A stretch of DNA of 64,000 bases from Hypomesus transpacificus (Eukaryota; Chordata; Actinopteri; Osmeriformes; Osmeridae). Position 1 is the first letter of the stretch. Each line of letters opens with the position of its first letter. Below are positions 46,201-63,800 of the stretch, in pieces. The position numbers and the translations under genes were made by a program. The notes under the pieces are model-generated. The model was not told the origin of the DNA and did no database searches. It saw only the letters and a list, made by a program, of their open reading frames with translations. The stretch covers positions 6,763,944-6,827,943 of the forward strand of contig NC_061063.1 in assembly GCF_021917145.1 (NCBI RefSeq), in the 5' to 3' direction.

Positions 46201-49200
46201 AGAGAGCAGCCTGTCCATCTACACACGCTGGGGACCCAACGTCATCCGCGACGACGGCAACATCAAGTCAGGTGTGTGGGTGTGCAGGAGGAGGGAGGGA
46301 TAGAGAGAGAGATAGAGAGAGGGATAGAGGGAGGGATAGAGGGAGGGATAGAGAGAGGGATAGAGGGAGGGATAGAGAGAGGGATGGAGAGAGGAATGGA
46401 GAGAGGGATGGAGAGAGGGATGGAGAGAGGGATGGAGGGAGGGATGGAGGGAGGGATGGAGAGAGGGATGGAGAGAGGGATGGAGAGAGGGATGGAGAGA
46501 GGGATGGAGAGAGGGATAGAGAGGGAGGGAGAGAGGGAAAGAGTTTTGCATGCGATACCGCGTGAGCATGATTTGGAACGCAGACTCAGTGGGCGTGTGT
46601 GTCCCCCCCCCCCCCGCTCCAGACGTCTTCCTGACGCAGTTCTCGGCGCTGCAGACGTCCCGGTCAGTCCGCACGCGGAGGCTGGCGGCCGCCGAGGAGA
46701 ACACGGAGGTCACGCGCACCGCTCGCCTCGCACACATCTTCAAGGAGATCTGTGACATGATCACCAGCTACAAAGGTCTGTGTACACGCGCACTCACACA
46801 CACACACGAGGCAGCTGTTGTGGATCACACACACGCTTTTGTAGATGATATACTGAATGTACACTACTCAAACATTATACAAACACACATACGCTGATGA
46901 ACAGTCACCAGCCTGGTATCAGCAAATTGGTTTTAAAACCAGTTTCAACGAATGACAAAGACGTTTATTCTGAAGTCTGTGGTGTAAGGAAACTAAGACC
47001 TAAACAGTTACAACAGGACTGGGTTCATGGGCCGTGACAAGCACAAAGCCTGGCCCATGCTGTCACAAAGTGGAGTTGACTGCAGTGTTTCTATAGACTG
47101 CTTGTGATGATGGTCCATAACACACAATCACGAGAAGTAAGCAACAGATGGCCAGAATTGAACTTTTTTTCTTCTTCTCCTTCTTGCTTCAGATTCTGCT
47201 GGTCAGACCCTTGCTGCTCCCTTGGTCAACTTACCCTCAAGGAAGAGGTAACCCAGCCATGTCCTTAATACATTCCTACATACTGTGCACCTATTCACAT
47301 AGGTCAGTGCTTGAAATGGGACAGTTTAAGCCTTCATCCATGTCTTCTAAGAACACATCATAATGCATTTTGTAGTTATTTTTCACTCTTCATTGTTTGG
47401 GGATCTCAAAGTGCTACATGTTTTTCTTCGAAAAGCTATCACACAAGATATGAACAGCAATAAAGAGACCCAATAAAAGCATTTACGAAAGTGCACACAT
47501 GTAAGTGCTGTGAAGGATTAAGCCTTCTTAAAGAGAAACGTTTGAACGGTCTCCTCTACAATCGTCTCCTAACGTGTGTGTGTGTGTGTGTCTAAAGGAA
47601 CTCGCAGTACTACGAGAAGGTGTCAGACCCACTGGACCTCAGCACCATTGAGAAACAGATCCTCACAGGCCATTACAAGACCGTGGAGGCCTTTGACACG
47701 GACATGCTTAAAGTGTTCCGCAACGCTGAGGTGGGTCTCCCTCCCTCTCTCTCTCTCCCCCTTGAGAGGATGTCTTCAAACCCTCCAGTCCCTCTCTCAT
47801 ACACCACACACACTCCCTGGCCTCCTTGATTTACATTTGTTTTGTTGGGTAGCTGTTTAAAGCACTGCCACTTATATCCTCTGAGGAGTACTCAAGCATG
47901 CCGTTGCTGAAGTTTGAAGTGGATCTTCTTTCTGGAAAGGGACTCTGACCCTCTCTGTCAAAACCACTCGGGGTTTGTGAAGTACCCCGGGGGAACGTGC
48001 GTCGCTTCAAAAGTTTGACTCGTATTGTAGCCCAGCACTGCGTGAGATTCCACAGGCTTTGTTCTGCGTGGCAAAGGAGGAGGTTTCTTTGTTGCGCCGT
48101 GTCGACTGGAGCTCGCCTCAACCTCCGACGTGTCCCGCCCTCTTTACAGAAGTACTACGGCCGCAAGTCGTCGGTGGGGCGCGACGTGTGCCGCCTGAGG
48201 AAGGCCTACTACAGCGCCCGCCACGAGGCGGCCGTCCAGATCGACGAGATCGTGGGCGAGACGGCGAGCGAGGCCGACAGCTCCGACTCCCAGGAGCGGG
48301 ACCACGGGCACCATCACCACCACCACCACGGGGGGGGCGGGCCGGGCGGCCACGACAAGGACGACGACGTGATCCGCTGCATCTGCGGCATGTACAAGGA
48401 GGAGGGTCTGATGATCCAGTGTGAGAAGTGCCTGGTGAGTGGCCAGGGCTGGGGACCCTCCGCAGGGAGGGGGGGGTCAACTCGCTGGGAGTTTCATCCC
48501 CATGAAATGTGTGTGTGTTTCAGGTGTGGCAGCATTTTGACTGCATGCGCCTGGAGACGGAGGTGGATCACTACCTGTGTGAGCAGTGTGAGCCTCGAAC
48601 CGTGGACAGGGTGAGTGAAGTGTGCCCCACCCCTCCCTCCGTATGAGACTCCCTATTATTACATAGCAGTTATTACACCATTGCATCGAAGGAAAACATC
48701 TCAATTGTGACCAAAAGGTATCATGATATCCACGTAGTGTTAGCAAAAATCAGTCCTCATCTTTCAACTTCCTGTTTCCTCTCCTCTGGACCATCGTACA
48801 GGAGGTTCCCATGCTGCCCCAGCCCAGCTATGCCCAGTCCGGCTCCATCTACTACATATGCCTGCTCAGAGATGAGCTGCTGCTACACCAAGGTAACCGT
48901 GGCAACCTCAACCTTTGGCCCAAGCACTTCCAGAAGAAATAAGAGGGCTTAATGATGCTTTTATGGTTCCATGGCAGCAAACAGCCTCGCCCGTCAAGTG
49001 CCCTTAAGTAAACACTAACTGGCCACATATCAAGTATTCCATGGCGTGTTCCTCCAATTGTGGCACAGCCTTTGCATGCATGATTGCATATTGAAGAAAT
49101 CTCCTTTTTCTAACGCCTGCATGTGACCCTGTGCAGGTGACTGTGTGTACCTGATGAGGGACAGCAGGCGCACGCCAGAGGGACAGCCAGTCCGCCAGTC

Positions 49201-50935
49201 CTACCGCCTCCTGTCCCACGTCAACAGAGACAAATTGGACATCTTCCGCATTGAAAAACTCTGGAAGAGTGAGAAGTACGTTGGTTTTTATTCCAGAAAA
49301 TGATCAACCGTAGATGTATGATTCAGGCTTGGGTTCATTCAATGTTGGTCGTAGTATCCATCGTGGGATTCCTTCTCTGACTGTCTCTGTTGCTCTTAAA
49401 GGGGGGAGAGGTTTGCATTCGGCCACCATTACTTCCGCCCCCATGAGACACACCACTCTCCCTCACGGCGGTTCTACCAGAATGAGCTGTTCCGGATGCC
49501 TCTGTACGAGATCATCCCCCTGGAGGCCGTGGTGGGCACCTGCTGCGTGCTCGACCTCTACACCTTCTGCAAGGGTGAGACTCCACTCACGCCTTCTCTC
49601 CTCTGGGTGGTCTCTCACGACCACCCCATTTCCTGACGGACACCTTCACCGAATCGCACTTTCAAAGTCACTCGCAAACTCGCTCACACTTCTAGGATCA
49701 GGCCCGGGAGTGCAACCCTGTTGTTGACACACGGGAGTCGACGTGATCTTGTGACCCCTGACCCTGTGTGTTTGGTCCCTGCAGGTCGGCCGAAGGGAGT
49801 GAAGGAGCAGGACGTTTACATCTGCGACTACCGCCTCGACAAGTCGGCCCACCTCTTCTACAAGATCCATCGCAACCGCTACCCCGTGTGCACCAAGCCC
49901 TATGCCTTCAATCACTTCTCCAAGAGGCTCGCCCCCAAGAGAGACTTCTCGGTAAGCCAGAAACAGACTGTTTCTCAGACAGGCCGGGGGGACTGGGGAC
50001 AACCCACCCTTTTTTTTTTTTTTATAACAAGATGTTAATGTGTGACTGAGCTCTGTTAGAACTTGATTCATCTGTGCCAATATTACTCTTGCATGTCCCA
50101 TTTAGCAGTGGGTGAATTGTGTTTTTTTTCTTCTTTTCTTCAACCTTCCACCAGCCGCACTACGTTCCTGACAACTACAAGAGGAACGGGGGGCGCTCGG
50201 CCTGGAAGAGCGAACGGCCCAAAGGGGTGGGAGGCTGTGAGGAGGAGGCTTCCCCTGGCCAAAGGGCCGATGACTTCCGCCCGGAAAATGAAGACGGGCT
50301 GAGAGGGGAGGCCGACGCTGAGCCGGTGCCCGAGGAACCCACGCCCCCGCCCGTGCCACCCCAACAACCAGAGGCGGCAGAAACGGGGGAAGGAGAAGAG
50401 GAGGAGGAAGAAGAGGAGAGCCGGGAAACGGAGGAACACAGGGAGCTGGAGGAAGGAGCGACCGAGAGGGTAGGGGAAATGCTGGAGCTCCCGTCCTCTT
50501 CCTCGTCATCTTCACCGCTGCACCACGCAGGCCTGGGAAAGAGGGAGGCACAGAGAGACAGACTGAACAAGATCCTGCTGGACCTGCTGCACAGAACACC
50601 CAGCAAGAATGGTGAGGGAACAGGTATAGTGGCAGAGGGTCAAAACATCCAAGGGCTGTTTTTGGAATGATCATTTAAAGTAGGATTTCAACCGTTCTTC
50701 ATACCTCACGAGCTGTGTAGTCATCTTTACCTTCAGTGGCCACCACCCCCCACCACGCTTCAAAAACATTTCCCGAATTATTTGAACCAGTTTGAAGGGT
50801 TTTACAAACCATGTCTAATAGTTCCTCTCTTTTCTGTGAACAGCTATAGATGTCACCTATCTCCTAGAGGAGGGTTCAGGGAGGCGGTTGCGCAGAAGGA
50901 CACTCGGATTTGGGGATTTTGTGGGGAGGAAATGA
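34239..50935 (+). CDS. ash1l: ASH1L histone-lysine N-methyltransferase
   Basis: Trithorax-group H3K36 methyltransferase, complete at 2959 aa (human 2969). Coding exons: 34239-34829, 35784-40218, 41712-42384, 42590-42763, 42936-43030, 43152-43225, 43371-43416, 43538-43646, 43798-44004, 44108-44254, 45060-45168, 45288-45437, 45911-45981, 46105-46271, 46623-46775, 47193-47247, 47598-47730, 48150-48434, 48524-48610, 48802-48892, 49137-49275, 49402-49574, 49785-49951, 50155-50611, 50844-50935. Every junction is GT-AG and in phase. Order of parts: conserved N-terminal [12 protein letters not shown] block, long disordered region with AT hooks, AWS, SET, post-SET, bromodomain, PHD finger, BAH domain, acidic tail. 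The human block of repeated GLV-KD-KK units is not evident here. ASH1L acts in the nucleus at active genes and is activated by MRG15; the MRG15-binding FxLP-type motif was not searched for. The start matches the human MDPR N-terminus in position. Neighbour SCAMP3 matches human 1q22. Confidence 0.97.
35784..40218 (+). other. ASH1L giant exon: disordered region with AT hooks
   Basis: A 4435-base exon coding about half of ASH1L (residues about 198-1676). It contains the conserved block [14 protein letters not shown] and several AT-hook cores: RGRKPR (about residue 630), RGRPKS (695), RGRPKR (754), RGRKPK (873) and RGRPPK (1299); a sixth, GPGRPRK (about 1771), lies in the next exon. [10 protein letters not shown] and [11 protein letters not shown] are other conserved basic patches. 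Long histidine, serine, proline and glycine runs are more extensive than in human. Exons of this size are a known feature of ASH1L. Confidence 0.9.
43538..45437 (+). other. ASH1L AWS-SET-post-SET exons
   Basis: Five exons (43538, 43798, 44108, 45060 and 45288) code the catalytic unit, residues about 2030-2270. The AWS cysteines run [14 protein letters not shown]...CLNR...CSPSTCPC. The SET core keeps [17 protein letters not shown], the NHSC motif with CEMQKW, and the catalytic [11 protein letters not shown]. The post-[13 protein letters not shown] binds the last zinc. All key residues known from the family are present, so the enzyme should be active. Confidence 0.93.
46289..46541 (+). repeat. 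12-bp minisatellite in an ASH1L intron
   Basis: About twenty tandem copies of GGGATGGAGAGA and variants (GGGATAGAGAGA, GGGATGGAGGGA), starting 18 bases after the exon ending at 46271. The unit length is a multiple of three and lacks stops, so long open frames appear on both strands; they are not coding. Confidence 0.9.
46623..49951 (+). other. ASH1L bromodomain-PHD-BAH exons
   Basis: Chromatin-reader part of ASH1L, residues about 2350-2777. The bromodomain spans exons 46623 to 48150 ([36 protein letters not shown]). A histidine/glycine-rich linker follows. The PHD finger runs from [10 protein letters not shown] to YLCEQC across 48150-48610 with all eight zinc ligands (Cys4-His-Cys3) visible. 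The BAH domain occupies 48802-49951 ([45 protein letters not shown]). These exons are highly conserved with human. Confidence 0.9.
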
Positions 50936-53394
50936 TGTCGCCACACGCCGGGCCAGACGAGCCAGCGCCCCTCACATTGTGTGGGAGTGCAAACAAACAG
51001 AGAGCCAGACTGTAGTAATAGGAGAAGATGCCATTTCGAAAGACGGGGGAGACCAAGATGTCACCAAGAGATGGGAGTTCACCACAGAGGGGAAAGCGCT
51101 CCTGAGACCCCCCACCACTCTTAAGGCTCAACTCTCCCCCAGACCTGTCATCTGAAATCTTAAACTGGACACAGCGAAACTGAGGAGCGGATCAAAGCCG
51201 TGACACCAGTGACGATCAACGGTTTTTGGTTCCCACTTCTCAGGGGAGAGGACCCAGGCTTACTGAAGTACAACGCAAATGTGTACCGTTTTTTTTTTTT
51301 GTGTAATTCTATTTTTTTTACATAGGATTATGTATGTACCCCATGCACTTAAATGCATTGAACAAAGACGGCTTGTTCACTCGTGAAGGACGATGGCTGA
51401 GTTGTTGCTATGTCGACAAACATGGCTAAAGGTGCGATCATGAGTCAGTTCATTTCAGTGAGTGGCGGAAAGGAGAAACGTGGTACTGAGTGTGGCAGTA
51501 AGACACGGTCATTGACTCTCTTATGGACCTTTTTTTTCTTCCCCTTTTCTTCCCCTTTTTCTTTTTTTCTTTAAACCACCAATTGGGAATGAGAATACTG
51601 GAGACTGGCGCCCTCTAGTGGGACTGGGTGATAATTGGAGAACCTCAACGTTAGCCACATGAGAACTGTACCTTCACAGAGAAGGCATAGGAGTGACATA
51701 GGAGGTGTAGTGTATGCATACACTGTGCATACACTGCCGATGAACTAGGAGAGAAGCTAGTAGGAGGTTGGTCAACTGCACTTTGGTACCAAGGAAATCT
51801 TAAGCTCCCTGTTATGTATCAATGAGACACTAACTCTCTTACAGTATTGGATGATGCAGTCTGAAAAGCAAGTTTATAATAAGTATCGTATATTATCTTT
51901 TTCTGTCAAACTGTAGTAAATACTTTTAGGAACAGTGAAGGACCGGGGAGTTGTGTTTGCTAGAGAGTGGCTGGTGTTTTTTGGGAAGATAAGAGTGTTT
52001 GAGCGCTTAGTCAGTCAAAGTGTCTTGTTCAGTTCGTGAGGCAGTCAGCTTCGCCCCTCTTTCTAAAGTACCTGATTCACCAGCTTAACTAAACCAGGCG
52101 GCGGAACACTGGCTCTTACTGTAACGCCTTAGAACGCCATGGTCCCCGACTGCCTTGCGTGAGTGTGTGCGTGTGTGCGCACATTTGTGTGTCTGTATCT
52201 GCCAGAATTCTTGAAGATATAAAAAAATTAAAACAAAAAAATTAAGGGCTCGATGGCAATTAACAGTTTAAAGAAAATTATGAAAACAATAGGTAACATG
52301 AAATGTATCGTGATGGTCATATTTTCTTATATTCTGTGGGGGTGGGGGTTATATCAGAAGGGATGGATTCTAGTTTTTTTTCCTCTTAATTGTGTTTCTG
52401 GTTGCCATGGAGAATGTTTTAAATAACTTGTGAAATTTGATGAGATTTTTCTTAAAGCCTCTGTGAAAATGGGGCAGTCAGAGGTCCCATCTAGATAAAA
52501 CTGACATACAAATGACAAGAATGAGAAAGAGAGGGGGGAGGGGGGGAGGGGGAAGTTGTACAGTGCCAAGTTATGTATATACAGACTGGGATTACGTGAG
52601 AAATGTCTCCAAAAGCAATATCTTGATAAAGGATTTTGTGTATTATTGTATTGTACAGGACTCAGCCCTATATGTATTATGATTATTATAATAGTATAAT
52701 TTCTGCCATTTGTATTACTATAATCAAGACACTCAAGCTTGGAGGAGAAGGAAGTGGAGTTTTTGTCCTGTAAATCGCACCACAACTGTCCTAACTGAAT
52801 GACATAAAAACTTAAACAAGAGTTTTTGTTGCCTAAAAATAAATTGATCTAATGTACTGCATGAGCAAGAGGAATGTCGACCAGACTTCATAGAAGGCAT
52901 TGGGACACATCAGTGACATTGAAAGAACATCTGTCACTGTATTAATATTAATAATAATATTATTTCTTTTTGAGGAGAAATGTGCTCCTCGACTTTTGCT
53001 GCAAAGTGTTGAACACTAAAAAAACAAACCAACATAAAAATGTTATGATATTTTGAAAGACGACAGATGTAAGACTGTCAACTCAATATCATTGTTCTTC
53101 TTTTTTTTTCTCAAAATATGGTTGTTTTTTTGTGATAGCGGTCATAAATATGATGCTTGTACTTGTATTTGTGTGTTTTGTGTGATTTGTTTAGTTATTT
53201 TTAGACAATCACAAAATAAGATGCAAGCATTGTAAATGGCAGACTGGCAGACATTTTGTGATGTGTACAGTTTGTCAAAATTTCTTCCACTCTCGTTCAA
53301 AGTTTGTAATTATGATTCTAAAGTCATGAAAATGCTGTTGGTTTTTACTTTTTGTTTTATATTCTATTTGTTTTTTGTTTGTTTTTTAATAAAA
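50936..53394 (+). other. ASH1L 3' untranslated region
   Basis: About 2.4 kb from the stop codon to a canonical AATAAA at 53388-53393. It is A/T-rich towards the end with several T runs. A CTCF-like site lies at 51607-51621. The 3' end is inferred from the signal and from the absence of any other gene. Confidence 0.6.
51607..51621 (-). promoter_or_regulatory. CTCF-like motif in the ASH1L 3' UTR
   Basis: On the minus strand CCACTAGAGGGCGCC, one of the best matches to the CTCF core in the window. Confidence 0.45.
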
Positions 53395-54060
53395 GCACTA
53401 CATTATTGTGAATAATTTGGTGGTGTTGGCTTTTGTCTTAATTATGGTGAGTTTACATTTGAAAATACATTTTATTCTCATTAATTTGGCTTGACAATAC
53501 TTGAAGACAGCAACTGGCAGGCCCCATGGTAGTACTATCTTGAATAATAATAAATGCAAAATATGAAATGAAAAAGACCAGTATACCATATATGTCCTCA
53601 CCGACTTTCTGCTTTTAAGGATTGGAAGGTAGCACTGGGGCTGTTAGTAGGCCAACGATTTGAGTCTCAACTTTACCCCACAGCATTTTGTCGCGTCATT
53701 TGTGTCTTTCATAGACCTTGCGCTGAGAGACCATTTATCAAGCATCATAGAGCCAGCCTAGTATCAGTAATCTAATATGAATATTTAGCTACATTGTATG
53801 TCAAGACAGCTTGCATTTGTGTTTGCACTAATAATACCAGACACACCATGTAACAAATCGGAAATAAAGTTTGATAAACATTCTTAGTAGAGCTAGACTA
53901 ATATTGTGAGACAACATATCCACTTTTCATCCTACACACCTTTCTGTTTGGTTGCTGCCATAGCAACAATTAATGACGCTGCTCGTCTATAGAGCTAGCT
54001 TGCTTTACTAATTATAGACTAGCTTGATATATATTCAATTAGCCTATCTAAACAGGCAAA
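53395..54060. other. Spacer ASH1L-LRRC71, LRRC71 promoter
   Basis: A/T-rich spacer with no other gene. It should hold the LRRC71 promoter; an RFX-type X-box lies at 53954-53967, about 95 bases before the LRRC71 ATG. Confidence 0.5.
53954..53967 (+). promoter_or_regulatory. RFX X-box-like motif upstream of LRRC71
   Basis: GCTGCCATAGCAAC differs by one base from the symmetric X-box GTTGCCATAGCAAC bound by RFX factors, which drive ciliary genes. Confidence 0.5.
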
Positions 54061-58245
<4,185 letters not shown>

Positions 58246-58655
58246 TCTTGTAAGAGGATATTATATTGATCCCATGCATCTTCATTCGTCCTCTAAATAT
58301 ATATTTAGTCGTTTTGTCTTCCACTTTATTATATATTCCTGAGTACAGATGTCATCCCACATAATTACAGTAAATTAATTAATTATGGATGTATCTTGTT
58401 TAATTAAAAGTCAATTACTTTGCATTACTTGTGACATTATTTGCTATCTGTTAATAAAGAGTTGCTTTTAATGGAACTGAACTGCTTTATTTAACATTGG
58501 TGTGTTCGTCAACACACCAATGTTGTTGACGAACACAAAAACGTCAAGGAACAGTTTAGACCTTATAAATATGTCTGCCAGTTTGATTCCATTTACTCAC
58601 TTCCTGCCTGAGCACCAAATGCATCGCCAATATGAACCCCTTCCTTCCGGTTTAG
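58246..58655 (+). other. LRRC71 3' UTR and RPS27 promoter
   Basis: AATAAA at 58453-58458 is the likely LRRC71 poly(A) signal. Overlapping perfect hairpins lie at 58493-58537. The rest is the RPS27 promoter. No other gene. Confidence 0.55.
58493..58537. repeat. Two overlapping perfect inverted repeats
   Basis: Hairpin A has 14-base arms at 58493-58506 and 58511-58524 with a CGTC loop. Hairpin B has 14-base arms at 58501-58514 and 58524-58537 with a 9-base loop. The arms overlap, so only one can form at a time. It lies about 35 bases after the LRRC71 poly(A) signal and about 120 bases before the probable RPS27 start. Confidence 0.9.
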
Positions 58656-58689
58656 CTCCCTTTCCGGCAGCGGCTATATCTTCGCCAAC
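58656..58689 (+). promoter_or_regulatory. RPS27 5' UTR with terminal pyrimidine (TOP) start
   Basis: A pyrimidine run CTCCCTTTCC at 58656-58665 resembles the CTCTTTCCGG start of human RPS27 mRNA and would leave a 34-base leader. A TOP start is the usual translational control element of ribosomal protein mRNAs. The exact start base is inferred. Confidence 0.5.
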
Positions 58690-60123
<1,434 letters not shown>

Positions 60124-60335
60124 TTCTGCATCCAGCGCCCCCAGTATGAGGGAGAGGAGTGGTTGGACCGGTTGATATCAGCTGCCCTGGCTCCAACATG
60201 ACGGCCAGGTACTTAAGACCCAGCGGAATTTGCGGGAACCACACTGGAAGACTGGCAGCAAGATGATGAAAGTGCTTGTTGAAAATTACAGATCAGTTAG
60301 TTGCTGTAACTCTGCCCTTCAACCTCCTGTCTCTT

Positions 60336-60377
60336 AATAAAAGTGTTTTGGCTGAAGAATTGGTGTAATGTTTTATT
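60336..60377. terminator. Convergent poly(A) signals of RPS27 and KCNN
   Basis: Plus-strand AATAAA at 60336-60341 (RPS27) and minus-strand AATAAA at 60377-60372 (KCNN) face each other with 30 bases between them, so the two transcripts should end at nearly the same place or overlap by a few bases. Both assignments are by position only. Confidence 0.5.
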
Positions 60378-60843
60378 TATTTGTAAGTATTTGCACATCA
60401 TGCTTATTTGGTAACATTTCATACTTGGCAGAAAAGGGATACAATTGCAAAATTGTTAAATTATTTATACAATGGGGACAAATTCAGTATACGTATTATT
60501 ATTTATGTTTTGCTATTATAACGTCTTTTTGATGGGCTGTCCCACTAACATAATGGAAAAAAGGTAAAGTGCATATATGATCCTGTCACCTCAAACTTTT
60601 CTACCATTTTCTGCACTCATAAGTGCTAAACTGTCACTCTTTGGCTAAAATATGCCCCTATTACACAAAAAATGCTGTTAACAATTAACTTGCAAATTGT
60701 CTAAACACTGTTTGCCACACCTGGTGTCAATCCCACCTTTTTCCCCAAATCTACAGATCTCTTTGGACTTGGTTTTATAAATTGCTTCAAATAATGGTTT
60801 CTAAAGTTGAGAGCGTTCCTTGGTCTCAGGATGTCTGTTTTCT
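60378..60843 (-). other. KCNN 3' untranslated region (inferred)
   Basis: About 470 bases of A/T-rich non-coding sequence between the channel stop codon and the minus-strand AATAAA. Nothing else seen. Confidence 0.5.
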
Positions 60844-63800
60844 TTACCTATCCTGTCCACCCATACTGGCTGTCTCTGCCTGAACCTCCCTCTCTCTGAG
60901 CAGATGTCGGATTGAAGAGTTCTGTGTGGAGAGAGTGCTGGAGAGGAGGGGCATCAGGGTCCTAAAGCCCTCCCTCAGCTCCACTACATGTGCCTCCAGG
61001 TTCTTCACATGCGTCTCCAGGTCTCCTCTGCAACCTTGTACCTCTGACAGCATATCATACATCATATTCTGCATCTGGGTTACTCAACAATAATTGAGTG
61101 TGGAGAAACACAAAGAAAAATTCACACCAATCAAATAGCTGCATGTTACTAAACTTGATTTGGTTATTGGAACCAGGATAGGTTAGGCCCCATCTTCACC
61201 AAGCCCACCTCACCTTGCCAAGGTCCACCAGAGTGTTGGCCTGGTCCATCAGTTTCCTCTTCTCCATCTTAACATCCCGCAGCCTGAAGTAAGAGGACTC
61301 AGGATCAAACATTCAGAAATGTATCCTGTGATTCAGCCTCTAAATATTTGTATTAAGGTCATAGTGGAAGAGTATGAAGGTGAGCATTAATCTGATTGTT
61401 AGGTCAGTATAAGGAAAGGTGTGATTGGCTGGCTCCTTACTGGTGGATAGCCAATAGGAGTTTTCTCTGGTGCATGCGCACCCTGGAGTGGTGTCTCTCT
61501 CTCGACAGCTTGGTGTGTTTATAGATCATCCACGTTTCCCTCAAAACATTTGCTGCTGCAATTTTTATCTGGATCAAAGTAAAATTTGAGCTAAAAATTC
61601 ATTCATTTTCAATTTCATTCACTTAGTAGACACTTAAGTGAAATTAACATACATGGTTCATACAGAAAGAGCAGAACATTTAGAATCAGAGGTTAGAGTC
61701 AAGGAATGGTCTGGTATGTATTTACCAGGCACAGTGCACAAATAACATCTCAACTGCAGTGTCACAATAACTCAACAATTCAGTCTACCAGAAATGCCAT
61801 TGGACAGTGTTGAAATGTATGACAACAGAGATCCTGCTGTGACGGGCTAAGAAAATACATTTCAAGTGAATTCAAATGTACAAATGTTTTGCTCTTGGAC
61901 TTGTGAGTCTAACAGCTACCCTCTTGGTGATGTGGGAATCCATCATGAAGTTGTGGACATGTTTCTCTGCTCTGGTCAGCTCCAGTTTCCTGGCAACCAC
62001 TGCCACTACCAAAACCGTGCATCCAGCCCCCTGCAAGATTGTGTGTGTGTGAGAGACAGACAGACAGTAAGGATAGATAAACATAGGATATGTCATGCTG
62101 TCAAGATTACATTTTTGTTACATTTATACTATTTCTTTTGTTGCCAGGTTTATTTGATTCTTCACCATGATTCCAGTGAGAAGACAGATGCTGCGTCCAC
62201 AGTAGGTGTGCGGCACCACATCCCCGTAGCCAATGGACAGGAAGGTGACGGACACCATCCACAGGGCTTCCATGTAGTTACTGCTCAGGTCCCGATAGTT
62301 ATGGTGCCTGAGATGAGCATTCATCAGAAAAGATCAAACCGTGAGGATTTGTGAATCCACCAGTCTTTTTTTCTGTCACTTTAAAAGTGATGTTTATTAA
62401 TGATGAAGAAATCGGACCCATGAGAGGCCTTGGGTCAGGACTGGTGCGTCTACCTCTCGCAGACGTGTAGGCCCCAGGCAGCCACAATCCACAGCGACAC
62501 GCTGAAGATCATCAGCACCGTGCCAGGATAGATAGTCATCAGGGCTTTCATCACGAAGCGAGTGTTGAAGTGAATCTAGGAAGCCCACACAGACACATAT
62601 ACCAACACAAAGGATAATTCAGGTATCGTAGAGAGACAACGCAGCATGAATGTGAGGTTTGGTATTATGGACTGAAGGTCAAGGTCATCAATTGCGTCAC
62701 ACTTAAAAAAAAGCAATTACAAAGGATTTTGTAAGCACAGAATTTAAGATTGGAAACAGGGCAGGGGGTAGTGTCAAAGGGTAGAGGTCACAGTCAATGC
62801 TGTGTGTGCGCGCCGCCAGGTCAGACTGGTGACCTTTGCCCTTGGTCGACCCCTGACCTTGTTGAGGGCTCCGATGCTGCGGGAGGCCGTGTCGGTGACG
62901 AGGCGGCTGTGCAGCATCATGCAGCGTCCCAGCAGGTAGAGCCGCAGGAACATGGGCAGCGCCAGCACGATCTCCAGCTCCGACTCGGAGAGCGTGGGCG
63001 TGAGCGCCAGCTCCCTCCACGCCAGCGGCAGGCCCAACGGGAACGGGTGGATGGCCGCCACGGCCATCTCCAGGGCGATCAGGGTGACCCGCTCGGTCGT
63101 CATGGCGATTCGCCAGTCTTCTGCGCCGCTGTCATGGATGTAGAGCTGCCGGAGAAAGATAAACTTGTGTCCGTTTAACTGAAACAATTATACTTACAGC
63201 GATATATAAAACATGGTTGTGATAACTATGTATCAAAGGTGATCTTGAAGGTTAGACAGTACAAGCTGATGGATCTCCTATAGGTGATTGGCAGATCCAG
63301 TACCTGGATCTCACACATGTGGTAGGCTACAATAAGCCCAAGCAGGATGGCCGTAGACAAAGTAATGACGGACTTCAGAGCCAGGGAGTATATGGAACTC
63401 TGTAGGGAGCACATGTTTTGAAAAACAATAACAATACCACCGGGGATGCCAATATTCAACTGTCAGTCTGACTTTGGAAATAAGAATTTGTCTTTTGGGA
63501 ATGAAATACATATAAAGGAGTGGATCCATTATAGATCCATCATAGACATCATTATTGAGTCACACAATACCCTATTTAGAACACTTTAAAATCAAATTGT
63601 TCCCAAAGTGACAAGAATCTAATCGTTAGCTGACCTTGCTGTAAACACTCCAGGAAAGCTCTGTCTCCATCACCATGACCACCATGCCAAAGATCCCCAC
63701 AGCCAGTGCATAGTCGTTCAGTCCCTGCCTCCTCTCAAACAGCTTTCTTCGTTGGACCAGTCTGCAGCCAATGTTCTGGCTCCTTCTTCCGGGACAGTCC

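Noticed and set aside
46090-46764. Long open frames on both strands across the ASH1L minisatellite
   Set aside because: They arise because the 12-base repeat has no stop codons in several frames. The true ASH1L frame ends in a stop inside the intron, and flanking exons splice around the repeat.
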